A stretch of 60,189 nt of DNA from Planctomycetota bacterium. Lineage in GTDB: Bacteria > Planctomycetota > Planctomycetia > Pirellulales > Pirellulaceae. Of this stretch, positions 51,558 through 60,189 are shown in pieces. The position numbers and the translations under genes were made by a program. The notes below the pieces were generated by a model, which saw only the letters and a list, made by a program, of their open reading frames with translations, did not search any database and was not told the origin of the DNA. Position 1 is the stretch's first letter, and each line of letters starts with the position of its first letter. Location of the stretch: NCBI GenBank assembly GCA_003671195.1, contig QWPJ01000084.1, positions 1-60,189 of the forward strand, in the 5' to 3' direction.

Positions 51558-53051
51558 CTAAGCGAGCAATTCTCGCACGACCCGCGCGGGCCGGCTCGAG
51601 GTGATGGATTGCTGGGTGTTGTTGTAAGGAAAACTCACCTTGGTGTGGTCGAGTCCGAACAGGTGCATGACCGTCGCTTGAAAATCGTTGGGAGTGACCA
51701 GTTGCTCAACAGCCTTGTGCCCGAACTCGTCGGTCTTTCCAAACGCCATCCCGCCCTTGATGCCACCCCCTGAGAGCCAAATACTGAACCCTTGGCCATT
51801 GTGATCCCGGCCAGCCCGATCGGGACTGCCGTGATCTTGGGTCACCGGCAGCCGACCTATCTCTCCGCCCCAGTGGACCAGCGTCGAATCGAGCAACCCT
51901 CGTTGCTTGAGGTCCGCAACCAAGCCGGCGACCGGCTTATCGGTCTTGCGGCAAATCGCGGGTAAATTCTTCTGGATGCTATCGTGATGATCCCAAGGTT
52001 GGCCGGAGTGGAATAATTGCACGAAACGAACTCCTCGCTCGATGAGTCTTCGAGCCAATAGGCAGCGTGTCCCATACTCCCGAGATTCGGGATCATCGAT
52101 CCCGTAGAGATTCAAAGTCGCTTGGGTCTCCTTGGAGATATCGAGAGCATCGGTTGCTGCAAGCTGCATGCGTGCGGCCAACTCATAGGTCGCCATCCGA
52201 GCATTTAACTCCGGTTCATCAGGATGATGGACCGTATGTTGCCGATTGATCTCATGGAGCAATTCCAGGTTTTGCTGCTGCATCTGGCCTGCCAAATGAG
52301 GAGGCGGTTGGAGATTGAAGATCCGTGGCTCCTTGGGCCTGAGCACCGTGCCTTGAAACAGCGCTGGCATAAAACCATTGGACCAATTCGTCACCCCATC
52401 GACCGGATGACCGCCGGGGTCGCTTAGGACCATATAGGCCGGTAGATCTTGAGACTCACTACCGAGGGCGTAAGTCAACCAGGAGCCTAGGGTCGGGCGC
52501 CCAAGGATTCCCGGAATCCCTCCATGAAAGTAGCGTATCGAAACCTCGTGTCCATTGTTGCCCGTATGCATGCTGCGAATCAAACAGATATCGTCGATGA
52601 CCCCAGACGTATGAGGCAACAACTCGGACAATTCGGTGCCACAGTTCCCGCGAGGGGCAAAGGCAAACGGACTCCCTAGAAGTTTCTTGCTCGCTTGGTT
52701 GACGAACGAAAATCCCACATCCCCCTGGTATTCTGTCCCATGGAACTTGGTCAACTCTGGCTTCGGATCGGTAAGATCCATGTGGGAGGGGCCGCCGTGT
52801 TGGAACAGCGAGATCATCGCCTTGGCCTTGGGCTCGAAATGAGTTGCTCTTGGGTGCAGATCCCTATGGGGCTTGTCCTTGATTACCGGAGGTTGCCCAC
52901 GGGCGGCTTCCTGAGCCAACATCAGCTCCAGGGCGATCGCGCCGATGCCCATCCCTATTTGCTGCAACCAACGGCGTCGTTGAGGCATCCAAAGTTCGTC
53001 GTCGTGCATCGAATCGGTCATGGAAGTAGGTCGAAGTTTAGGGGAGTCCAT
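51558..53051 (-). CDS. DUF1501 family protein
   Basis: A 497-residue protein with a Tat-like leader (MPQRRRWLQQIGMGIGAIALEL near residue 23). DUF1501 marks: KAMISLFQHGGPSHMDLTDPKPEL, CLIRSMHTGNNGHEVSIRYFHGG, LFHSGQPWDHHDSIQKNLPAI and HWGGEIGRLPVTQDHGS ... GRDHNGQGF, where the usual SEFGRTP reads GGEIGRLP. This is a variant subgroup rather than a copy of the other two. It follows the DUF1549/DUF1553 gene by 11 bp on the same strand, which supports co-transcription and joint function; the reaction is unknown. Confidence 0.92.
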   Translation of the reverse strand: MDSPKLRPTSMTDSMHDDELWMPQRRRWLQQIGMGIGAIALELMLAQEAARGQPPVIKDKPHRDLHPRATHFEPKAKAMISLFQHGGPSHMDLTDPKPELTKFHGTEYQGDVGFSFVNQASKKLLGSPFAFAPRGNCGTELSELLPHTSGVIDDICLIRSMHTGNNGHEVSIRYFHGGIPGILGRPTLGSWLTYALGSESQDLPAYMVLSDPGGHPVDGVTNWSNGFMPALFQGTVLRPKEPRIFNLQPPPHLAGQMQQQNLELLHEINRQHTVHHPDEPELNARMATYELAARMQLAATDALDISKETQATLNLYGIDDPESREYGTRCLLARRLIERGVRFVQLFHSGQPWDHHDSIQKNLPAICRKTDKPVAGLVADLKQRGLLDSTLVHWGGEIGRLPVTQDHGSPDRAGRDHNGQGFSIWLSGGGIKGGMAFGKTDEFGHKAVEQLVTPNDFQATVMHLFGLDHTKVSFPYNNTQQSITSSRPARVVRELLA

Positions 53052-53062
53052 CGAGGGGGCGG

Positions 53063-56000
53063 TTAGTCAACGTAGAGAAATTCGTTGGAATTGAGCAACA
53101 TATGGCAGATGTTGGTCAGCACCTGAGACGTCGGGGTGCTGCCGCTGCTGAGCCGCTGGGGTTCGCGATAGAGCAACTCCAATTGGGCAGGGACAAAACG
53201 GCTTAAGACCGCCAATTCCTGATCCGCTGGAAATCGGTGCAGGATGTGTTTCCATGCGGCGATGATTTGACGTCCAAGGGCCGAGGTGTCCTCTTGTTGG
53301 AGCCGAAATCCGATCGCAGACTCGAACACGATCGAATTTCTTGCCGGCTCACCTGGCTGCGAAGCCATTGGGTTCAAGGTGATCTTCACCGTCCAAGTGA
53401 ACGAGTCGGAGGTTTCCTGCTGACCGCACTCGAGCACCAGATCGATCGCATCGCCAGCTTCGACGGCTAAGTTCGCCACAGCCGTCGAGACCGAACCGGC
53501 TTGGATTCTCCAACTGCCAGCCTGCCCGAGCTTCGAGCTGACAGATCCGATCACCCCATCGCCGTTCTGGCTGCCGTGCGAGAGCGACCCGCTGATTTCC
53601 ACAGTCCCCGATTCGGGTGCGATCCAACGCCGGATCGCCGGATAAGCAGGGTTGCCAGGATGTCCCCCCGATTCGGTGAGGAATACCCAGCCTGTCGTCG
53701 CATCGGGGACTTGTACCCCGGGATGACTCCGGCCCTGAGTCTGTTGCGAAAACGCTGAAAACCCTTCTACTTTGCCAGTTTCCTTGTGCAAAGTACCAGT
53801 GCCATAGCGCCATGGGGACGCAGGAGCCGTCGGCAATTGCCATCCCGAAGCGGCTTGGGGGGCGGACTCCGAATTTGATGCGCCTGTATTTGATGCGCCC
53901 GATTGCGAGATGACCCGTTTAGCGATCTTTTCGGATTGCTCCAAGAGGAACTCGTTGTTCATCATCATCAGCGATTGCGGCGCGACGGTCGAACTCGGAC
54001 GCGACTCGCACAGGACTCCCATGACCGGGGCATCGAACGCTTGAAGCAGTGCGACTGGCTGGGTCCGTCGCCATTTGGCATACAGACTTCTTCGAGGCTG
54101 TGCCGGATCGAGCCGGACTTGTCCAGCCTCGTCCTCTTGAAGAGGGATCGGTGCCCCGAAAAGTTCGGGTTTGAGCTCGCCGGAGAGCGCAAGGACGCTG
54201 TCGCGCAGGACCTCGGCATCGATACGCTGAAGATCCCGTCGCCCATAAAATCGGTTGTCAGGATCGATAGAACCACCAGTAGGATTGCGGTTCGAGGATT
54301 GGCGGTAAGCGGTCGAAAGAAGGATCCGACGATGCAGGTGCTTGAAACTCCAGCCGTGCTCGATCCAATCCAAGGCGAGCCAATCGAGCAACTGTGGGTG
54401 GGTTGGAGGACTTCCGAGTTTTCCAAAGTCGCCGGGCGTTGCCACGATCGCTTTGCCGAAATGATGCATCCAAACGCGGTTGACCATGGCTCGAACAAAC
54501 AGAGGGTTGGGCGGATCGGTTTGGGTCAACCACTTGGCAAAAGCCAATCGTCGGCCGCTCGTCGGGAGGCTAGGATCATCGTCGTTAAAATGTTTGTTGG
54601 AAGTCTCATCGACCAAAACGCTCAATTTCCCTGGAGAGATTTCACGGGTCGGTTGATTCAGATCCCCTCGATGCAAGAGCTTGGTCACCGGTAGGTGCCC
54701 CGGGGGTTCGCTCAGGGCCTGAAGGAATGTCTCGGCCGGTTTCTTCGCTCTGGTCTCGGCGATCGTCGCATCGAATTTCTTGAGCTCCTCGGCTGCCTCA
54801 GGCAGATATTGGTAAAGCACTCCGGGCGAGATATTGACGCTCGGGTGTTTGTCCAGAAGCATCTTTTGCTCTTCGGTCCGCTTGTCGACTGGGGATTCGT
54901 AGGCGGAGCGTAGCATGGTGCGAAGTGGCTCTTCGAACTTCATCAGCTCTTTGTCCAAGGCATTTTTGATGAACTCGGCTTCCTTGGTCGCGCGTTGGGC
55001 ACTGATGGCTTGAGCTTCCATTTCAATTTTCGACGAAAGCTCGACCTCGGCTTGGGTGATCAGGGAGACCAAGCGTTCGGAGGGGGTTTTCCATGCGACC
55101 GGGTCAAGCGCTGGAGCCAGGACTGCTCTGAGGGCGAAGTAGTCCTCATGAGAAAGAGGATCGTAGCGATGGTCATGGCACTGCGCGCAATTCAAACTCG
55201 AACCCAAAAGCGTACTGCCGATCACTTGAAGGGTGTCTGCAATCGTTTTGTTGCGAGCCTCTTGCGAATTATCGCCACTTGCCGTTCCGTCGGCTGTCAT
55301 CCTCAGGAATCCCGTCGCGGTCAAAAGCTCGATTTGGGTTGGGGTCCAGTCGCCTTGTTTGGGACCAGCTAGTTCGTCCCCTGCAAGCTGTTCGAGGATG
55401 AACCGATCGATAGGTTTGTCTTGATTCAGTGAGGCGATCACATAATCGCGATAGCGCCAAGCCCAAGGTCTCTCGGCGTCGGCCAATGTGGCGCCATCGC
55501 TATCGGCATATCCGACTGCATCCAACCAATGGCGCGCCCAACGCTCGCCGTAGTGGGGACTTTGCAGGAGCGAATCGACCAACTGCTCGTACCAGTTGCT
55601 TTCGGCAAGCTGCATCCAATGCTGGAATTGCTCGTCGCTCGGAGGTAGACCGATGAGGTCCAAAAATACGCGTCGGACCAAGGCCTCTCGGGGGGCATCC
55701 GGAGAGAACCTCAACCCTTGGGGCATCGCTTGTGCGAGCACCTGATCGATCCCGTTACGGATTCGATCTCCATCGATCTGAATTTCAGTCGATGGCTTGG
55801 CCACTGGACGGTAAGCCCAATAAGCGCGTTCGGCGTCGGTCAGTGGGATTCCAGGTCCGATGGTTTCGGGCTCTGGACGGTTCGTCGGTGCTCCGGATTC
55901 GATCCAAGCCCTCAAGAGCTTTTTCTTTTCCTCGGAGACCTTCAAGGTTCCCGGGGGCATATCATCCGATTCGATGCGCTGCAGGATCAACGAGGCGTCT

Positions 56001-56239
56001 GGATTACCTGCAACCAAGGCTGGACCTGAATCCCCACCCTGGACCATCAAACGCACAAGCCTCAGATCGAGCGAACCTTCGTGCGTTTCTGTTGCCCCAT
56101 GGCAATCCAAGCAATACTCGCGCAGGATTGGACGAATTTGGGATTCAAATTTCGGTTCCTCTGCCGAGCTAATTGCACAACCAGCAGCGATCGCCAAGCT
56201 CGCTACAATCCGAGCCAATAAAGAAATACTATGTGACAT
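53063..56239 (-). CDS. PSCyt1/DUF1549/DUF1553 protein
   Basis: A 1058-residue exported protein with a signal peptide (about 1-26). PSCyt1 at about 28-120 has REYCLDCHGATETHEGSLDLR with one CxxCH haem site. DUF1549 follows from about 160 (REALVRRVFLDLIGLPP; YGERWARHWLDAVGYADSDG), with CAQCHDHRYDPLSHEDYF near residue 350. DUF1553 runs from about 550 (LAFAKWLTQTDPPNPLFVRAMVNRVWMHHFG), with LLSTAYRQSS and APQSLMMMNNEFLLEQSEKIA. A beta-sandwich insert of about 200 residues (about 800-990) before the DUF1553 end resembles a carbohydrate-binding module. It is upstream of, and probably co-transcribed with, the DUF1501 gene. Confidence 0.9.
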   Translation of the reverse strand: MSHSISLLARIVASLAIAAGCAISSAEEPKFESQIRPILREYCLDCHGATETHEGSLDLRLVRLMVQGGDSGPALVAGNPDASLILQRIESDDMPPGTLKVSEEKKKLLRAWIESGAPTNRPEPETIGPGIPLTDAERAYWAYRPVAKPSTEIQIDGDRIRNGIDQVLAQAMPQGLRFSPDAPREALVRRVFLDLIGLPPSDEQFQHWMQLAESNWYEQLVDSLLQSPHYGERWARHWLDAVGYADSDGATLADAERPWAWRYRDYVIASLNQDKPIDRFILEQLAGDELAGPKQGDWTPTQIELLTATGFLRMTADGTASGDNSQEARNKTIADTLQVIGSTLLGSSLNCAQCHDHRYDPLSHEDYFALRAVLAPALDPVAWKTPSERLVSLITQAEVELSSKIEMEAQAISAQRATKEAEFIKNALDKELMKFEEPLRTMLRSAYESPVDKRTEEQKMLLDKHPSVNISPGVLYQYLPEAAEELKKFDATIAETRAKKPAETFLQALSEPPGHLPVTKLLHRGDLNQPTREISPGKLSVLVDETSNKHFNDDDPSLPTSGRRLAFAKWLTQTDPPNPLFVRAMVNRVWMHHFGKAIVATPGDFGKLGSPPTHPQLLDWLALDWIEHGWSFKHLHRRILLSTAYRQSSNRNPTGGSIDPDNRFYGRRDLQRIDAEVLRDSVLALSGELKPELFGAPIPLQEDEAGQVRLDPAQPRRSLYAKWRRTQPVALLQAFDAPVMGVLCESRPSSTVAPQSLMMMNNEFLLEQSEKIAKRVISQSGASNTGASNSESAPQAASGWQLPTAPASPWRYGTGTLHKETGKVEGFSAFSQQTQGRSHPGVQVPDATTGWVFLTESGGHPGNPAYPAIRRWIAPESGTVEISGSLSHGSQNGDGVIGSVSSKLGQAGSWRIQAGSVSTAVANLAVEAGDAIDLVLECGQQETSDSFTWTVKITLNPMASQPGEPARNSIVFESAIGFRLQQEDTSALGRQIIAAWKHILHRFPADQELAVLSRFVPAQLELLYREPQRLSSGSTPTSQVLTNICHMLLNSNEFLYVD

Positions 56240-56690
<451 letters not shown>

Positions 56691-57020
56691 CTACCGCGTC
56701 GCGGTTCCGGCTGCCGGATTTGCCCCCGAGGCTGGGGTGGCCAATTGCTCATCGGCGGCTTGGAGCAGGAATTCGACTCTCTGGTCCAGGCTCGACAAAG
56801 GCGGATGGAGAATGGGAGTTTCGGCCGTGGGGCGAACTTCTGAGGGGATTATCCAATGGGCGCCACAGCCATAGCACTTGACGCTGCTAGTGCTGGAGGT
56901 TGGATTGGCAGTAGGCTCTGAGGCGATTCGATTCGCCGAAAGACAGCCCGGAGCGATCGCGACGAACAGAGCCCGCGAGCAGTTTGGACAAGCCCCAGCG
57001 AATCGGATTGATTGCCCCAT
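56691..57020 (-). CDS. Small zinc-ribbon-like hypothetical protein
   Basis: A 109-residue protein. CPNC at about residues 11-14 and CYGC at about 49-52 form two cysteine pairs that could bind one zinc ion; between them is a serine/threonine-rich linker. The C-terminal part has one helix (LSSLDQRVEFLLQAADEQLA). No enzyme motif or signal peptide. The start is 387 bp from the divergent ImuA gene. It may be a regulatory or nucleic-acid-binding protein; confidence is modest because it is short. Confidence 0.5.
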   Translation of the reverse strand: MGQSIRFAGACPNCSRALFVAIAPGCLSANRIASEPTANPTSSTSSVKCYGCGAHWIIPSEVRPTAETPILHPPLSSLDQRVEFLLQAADEQLATPASGANPAAGTATR

Positions 57021-57407
57021 TGAATCAGGTCCTGTGGATGGTTCGCGGTGGATTTTGGGCGGTGGATTTATGGCGGTGGGTAAGCCATCGATTTGGGTGG
57101 ATCCAAACCGGCCGAAAAGTGATTTTAGGGGAACAAGATTCCTTTGTCAATCGTTAAGGCGACTTTAAGCTCCTGTAAGGATTTTTTCATTTTCGTTTTC
57201 GGGGCTTGACCAAAGGTGTCACGCGGCCCTGCTCTACTTGGAAAAACCCCGAGAGAAAACCCGAGAGAAAATCATGGACCCTGGGCGTTTTGAATGCTAG
57301 CATTCAAAGCTACTAGGATTTCGGAGGCTTCGATAAGACCATTGTCCCGGATAAGAGCCGGACCGATGAGAGCACACCGATAAGAGCACACCGATAAGAG
57401 CACACCG
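57021..57407. other. Divergent intergenic region upstream of imuA
   Basis: 387 bp holding a perfect 20-bp palindrome (57289-57308), an imperfect repeat of GAGAGAAAACCC near 57251-57271, and a 14-bp tandem repeat from 57364 reaching the imuA start. No coding frame with recognisable features is seen. Confidence 0.55.
57289..57308. promoter_or_regulatory. Perfect 20-bp palindrome, candidate operator
   Basis: TTTGAATGCTAGCATTCAAA is a perfect inverted repeat with no spacer. It lies 99 bp before the imuA start codon, where a damage-response repressor such as LexA would be expected to act. It does not match the E. coli (CTGT-N8-ACAG) or Gram-positive (GAAC-N4-GTTC) LexA boxes, so the regulator is unidentified. 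Confidence 0.55.
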
Positions 57408-57413
57408 ATGAGC
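57364..57413 (+). repeat. 14-bp tandem repeat over the imuA ribosome-binding region
   Basis: CGATRAGAGCACAC is repeated three times (57364, 57378, 57392), and a fourth, partial copy CGATGAGC (57406-57413) contains the imuA start codon. Each unit has a weak AAGAG/GAGAG Shine-Dalgarno-like part. The first unit also has an ATG in the imuA frame, closed by TAA after five codons. Confidence 0.8.
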
Positions 57414-58208
57414 GAAACCGAATTGCTGAGCCGAAGCGGGATTGTCAGGGAGCTTGCCCAAGAGATCCGATCTCTGGAGACAGCCCAGCGTCCGCAGGGA
57501 ATCTACGTATCGAGCGGATCGGAATCGATGGACCGCTGCTTGCCCAATTGCGGCTACGCGGCCGGAAGCCTCGTGGAGTTGACCTGCGAGCGTCCTTCGC
57601 TCTTCTCGGGCTGGGGCGGCTTGAGCTTGGCCCTGAGAATCGCTCGGCCTTGGCTCGACGATGGCAAGTACTTGGTGATCGTCGATTCGCACCGTCGGCT
57701 CTGCGCACCGAGCCTAGCTGCCCTGAAAATCCCTCTCGAACGGATCATCGTGATCCGAACGGACAACGCTTCCGATTGGGTCTGGGGGTTAGACCAAGCC
57801 TTGCGAAGCCGAGCCGTCGGGGCGCTGATCACTCCGGTCAAGGATCTCGAGGACCGTTCTGCCCGTCGGCTCCAATTGGCAGTCGAGCAGGGTGGGGGAC
57901 TAGGTATACTTCTTAGGGATCGAGTATCGGCCAGCCGCTACCCGAGCTGGGCAGAGGTTCAATGGCAAGTCCGATCTGCCGCAAGCAAAGACCAGGCCAC
58001 AGGTCCTAGGGTGATGATGCAGCGATGGTTTGATCTCGAGTTGCTCCGAGCCCCAGGACGTCAATCCAACCGTCGTATTCGATTAGGAATCGATTCTCAG
58101 GGAGAGTGGATAGGATGCGATGAGCGCAAGTACCCGCAGAGTGCTGAGCATTTGGCTGCCCAATTGGCCATGGCAACGCCTCGCCGCAGAGACATGGCGG
58201 CAGGTTGA
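57408..58208 (+). CDS. imuA: ImuA-like RecA-related protein
   Basis: A 266-residue protein of the ImuA/SulA-like family. It has the RecA-core layout (GSESMDRCLPNCGYAAGSLVELTCERPSLFSGWGGLSLALRIARPWL) with a degenerate Walker A, and YLVIVDSHRRLCAPSLAALKIPLERIIVIR at the Walker B region. With ImuB and a DnaE2 polymerase it forms the damage-inducible mutagenesis cassette of many bacteria. The ATG at 57408 is the last of the tandem-repeat units. The 3' end overlaps the imuB start by 89 bp, so the two are tightly coupled. DnaE2 is not seen downstream in this window. Confidence 0.82.
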   Translation: MSETELLSRSGIVRELAQEIRSLETAQRPQGIYVSSGSESMDRCLPNCGYAAGSLVELTCERPSLFSGWGGLSLALRIARPWLDDGKYLVIVDSHRRLCAPSLAALKIPLERIIVIRTDNASDWVWGLDQALRSRAVGALITPVKDLEDRSARRLQLAVEQGGGLGILLRDRVSASRYPSWAEVQWQVRSAASKDQATGPRVMMQRWFDLELLRAPGRQSNRRIRLGIDSQGEWIGCDERKYPQSAEHLAAQLAMATPRRRDMAAG

Positions 58209-59952
58209 GCCCACAGTCTCCAAACCCATCGCTCCGGCTGTCTTGCTCTGCCAAGACGCTCGCAGAGGGCGTTTGGTCTCGGCCGCCAACGCCCAGGCGC
58301 GCGCCCTGGGCGTCTTGCCAGGAATGACTGCAACCCAAGCCAAATCGATCGCAGGAAGTCTCCAAACATCGAGCAGCCATCCCGGCTTGGCCAATCCCGG
58401 GGATTGGTCCTGGATCGAGCATGACACCCAAGAGGACCTCGAAGAAATCTACTCGCTGGCCGAACGGCTGATGCAATTTAGCCCACTCGTCGGGGTCGAA
58501 TCGATCGACAAAATCCTCTGGGCAGGACGCTCAATCCTTCAGCCCCAATCGATCTGCATCGATATCACCGGACTCGAAAGCTGGTACGGTGGGGAAATGG
58601 CCATGGCCCAAGCACTCCAACGCTGGCTCACCTCAGAAGGTCGGTTCGGCTGCATCGGGATCGCCGATAGCCTTGGCCAAGCTTGGGCGGTTTCCAATTA
58701 CGCCTTCCGCAAACACGTCAACACCTGGATGCTTCAGATCGAACGCAACGAGTCCAGCTTGTCCGAAAGCCTCCAACAAAATCCACGCATCGAACGGATC
58801 GCCTCGGGAGCGACTTGGGAAGCGTTCCGGAACTTGCCCATCGAATCGCTTCGACTCGATATCGAAACGGTGGCCAAGCTCCATCGTTTGGGGATTCGAT
58901 CCATCGAATCGCTTGTGTGCTTGCCAAGGCAATCTCTGACCTCGCGCTTTGGAAGTCGATTGCTCGAGCGTATCGATCAATGCTTGAACGCTCACCCTGA
59001 GTCGATTTCGGTTCGCAACTCAGGTCAATCCCTAGAGGTCTGCATCGATTTCGAACATCCAGTCTTTCATACCGATGAACTTCACGAAGCGCTTCAAGAC
59101 GGGATCCAGCAATTGTGCCAAAAGCTCGATTCGATCGGGCATGGAGCCTGGCGGTTGCTCGTGCGACTCGGACTCGAAGTCAGCACCATGCAAATCGAGC
59201 AAAACGCCCCAAGAGCCGTCCCAAGCCACGTGATCCAATTGGGCTTGTTCCAAACCAGCAACGACCCAAAGCACTTGCTCTGGCTCATCGACGGCTGCTT
59301 GGAACGCAATCCGCCACACCTAGGCAAAAATCTCGGCATCAAACAAATCCTGATCCAAGCTCCCTGGACTGCCCCGATTCGATGGAAACAAAACCCTCTT
59401 TTTGATTGCCAAACACTTCGCTACCGCGACGAAGCAGCCAAACTGATCGATGGACTCGCAGCCAGACTCGGCCGAAATCAAGTCGTCGGCTTGTCGTTGG
59501 TCCAAGATCCGATACCGGAACGCCAAACCAAATCGAAACCCCTGACGGGTCTGCGCAATGACGGTACCGAGCAATCGACGAAGCGAAAATTGCGCAAAGC
59601 CCCGATCGAAGATTTCCAAAAGAATCGCTCGATGCTACCAGGTACCGAGAGCCATTGGACAAGACCCTTGCAATTGCTCCCGACCCCGATCCGAATCGAT
59701 ATCCAACTCGATGCCAACGGGACTCCCCGGCGCGGACGCCTCTCGTGCGACCCGAACAAGAAATCATCGGCCTCGAAGGAATTCGAAACGATCCTTGAGG
59801 CAATCGGTCCTGAAAGGATCGAGAGCAGTTGGTGGTCCGGCCCGACGGTCCGACGCAGCTACTACCGCGTCGCCTTGGACTCTGGACTTTGGTGGTGGAT
59901 CTACCAAGACCTCGCGAGCCTCCAATGGTACTTGCACGGCATGTTCCACTGA
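58120..59952 (+). CDS. imuB: ImuB-like Y-family polymerase homologue
   Basis: A 610-residue Y-family protein. RRVLSIWLPNWPWQRL is the family start and lacks the catalytic aspartate of active Y polymerases. VESIDKILWAG takes the place of S-I-D-E-A, with lysine instead of the catalytic glutamate, so it is probably inactive like known ImuB. LDIETVAKLHRLGIRSIESLVCLPRQSLTSRFG is the helix-hairpin-helix thumb region, and a little-finger domain follows. ImuB links ImuA, the DNA clamp and DnaE2 in error-prone synthesis. The ATG at 58120 has AGGAT upstream. It ends 55 bp before a convergent partial gene. Confidence 0.88.
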   Translation: MSASTRRVLSIWLPNWPWQRLAAETWRQVEPTVSKPIAPAVLLCQDARRGRLVSAANAQARALGVLPGMTATQAKSIAGSLQTSSSHPGLANPGDWSWIEHDTQEDLEEIYSLAERLMQFSPLVGVESIDKILWAGRSILQPQSICIDITGLESWYGGEMAMAQALQRWLTSEGRFGCIGIADSLGQAWAVSNYAFRKHVNTWMLQIERNESSLSESLQQNPRIERIASGATWEAFRNLPIESLRLDIETVAKLHRLGIRSIESLVCLPRQSLTSRFGSRLLERIDQCLNAHPESISVRNSGQSLEVCIDFEHPVFHTDELHEALQDGIQQLCQKLDSIGHGAWRLLVRLGLEVSTMQIEQNAPRAVPSHVIQLGLFQTSNDPKHLLWLIDGCLERNPPHLGKNLGIKQILIQAPWTAPIRWKQNPLFDCQTLRYRDEAAKLIDGLAARLGRNQVVGLSLVQDPIPERQTKSKPLTGLRNDGTEQSTKRKLRKAPIEDFQKNRSMLPGTESHWTRPLQLLPTPIRIDIQLDANGTPRRGRLSCDPNKKSSASKEFETILEAIGPERIESSWWSGPTVRRSYYRVALDSGLWWWIYQDLASLQWYLHGMFH

Positions 59953-59970
59953 AGTCATTGCTGCTGGGGT

Positions 59971-60001
59971 CGATCCTGCTCGGGGACGATCCTGCTCGGG
60001 G
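59971..60001. repeat. Short 16-bp direct repeat between convergent genes
   Basis: CGATCCTGCTCGGGGA occurs twice in tandem (59971-59986 and 59987-60001, the second one base short), between the stops of imuB and the partial right-edge gene. No terminator stem is obvious. Confidence 0.6.
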
Positions 60002-60007
60002 GTTCGA

Positions 60008-60189
60008 TCAAGCGAAATCCAGCGGCGAGCGCCAAAGTTCCCGCAGGCGACTCCACGGCACATCGATGAGCGTTTGGCCATCGGACTCGATACAGACCAT
60101 GGGGCCAGGATTCACCGTGCCGATCCGTTGAACGGGCAGCTCGCTCATGAGGCTCTCAAAGGCCAGGGCCTGAGTGGCCGGGACTTCGA
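60008..60189 (-). CDS. purL: C-terminal end of probable PurL (phosphoribosylformylglycinamidine synthase)
   Basis: Only the last 60 codons lie in the window; the gene continues past the right edge. The tail has VQRIGTVNPGPMVCIE, then QTLIDVPWSRLRELW before the TGA stop. The ending, in which a beta strand with 'I-G-x-V' precedes 'L-x-x-L-R-x-x-W', is that of the AIR-synthase C-terminal domain in PurL. PurL converts FGAR to FGAM in purine synthesis in the cytoplasm. Related enzymes with the same domain (HypE, ThiL, SelD) cannot be excluded from so short a tail. It converges with imuB. Confidence 0.6.
   Translation of the reverse strand, partial: EVPATQALAFESLMSELPVQRIGTVNPGPMVCIESDGQTLIDVPWSRLRELWRSPLDFA

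Overview
The window looks like chromosomal DNA of a planctomycete, probably of the Pirellulaceae type. This is inferred from gene content, not from rRNA, which is absent. It carries three separate DUF1549/DUF1553 + DUF1501 gene sets, c-type cytochrome (PSCyt1) domains, DUF1080 proteins, an ECF sigma factor fused to a large membrane domain, secreted WD40 and PQQ propellers, a PEP-CTERM protein, an MfnB homologue (methanofuran/C1 chemistry) and a futalosine-type menaquinone cluster. GC content is moderate. No tRNA, rRNA or CRISPR array was found.

Layout. 0.2-3.4 kb: a DUF1080 protein and a divergent DUF1080-PhoD phosphatase. 3.4-9.8 kb: a possible signalling locus, in which a sigma factor with a multi-pass membrane tail is divergent from a BlaI repressor and a BlaR1-like M56 protease carrying about seven carboxypeptidase-regulatory modules; two near-identical 14-bp palindromes lie between them. 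9.8-14.6 kb: a SUMF1-domain protein, an orphan nucleotidyltransferase and a YncE-propeller/phosphoesterase. 14.9-25.2 kb: a six-gene same-strand cluster (DNRLRE, DUF1501, PPC, DUF1549/DUF1553, cytochrome-WD40, PQQ propeller) of exported proteins. 25.2-28.4 kb: a gene-poor stretch where one PEP-CTERM gene lies between two direct copies of a repeat block containing 33-bp palindromic tandem units. 28.4-33.9 kb: a PQQ propeller-hydrolase fusion, RNase D, MfnB and small proteins. 34.1-39.4 kb: a second DUF1549/DUF1553 (with a very long coiled coil), DUF1501 and WD40 set, followed by a third cluster of the palindromic repeat. 39.8-47.8 kb: creatininase-like protein, membrane pseudokinase, 6-phosphogluconolactonase, class IV aminotransferase, alpha/beta hydrolase and a lipoprotein. 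47.9-51.6 kb: UbiE/MenG, UbiX, UbiA and MqnE, a menaquinone cluster. 51.6-56.2 kb: a third DUF1501 + DUF1549/DUF1553 pair. 56.7-60 kb: a zinc-ribbon protein, the ImuA-ImuB mutagenesis pair preceded by a perfect 20-bp palindrome and a tandem repeat over the start codon, and the C-terminal end of a probable PurL at the right edge.

How the genes work together. The exported DUF1501/DUF1549/PSCyt1/WD40/PQQ proteins look like surface or periplasmic machinery of unknown substrate. The sigma-BlaI-M56 locus is the best candidate for an undescribed regulatory system: an M56 protease could relieve BlaI repression and might also act on the membrane-bound sigma factor. The dispersed palindromic repeats all lie at the 3' ends of genes. 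All functions are read from sequence motifs by eye; no database search was possible.
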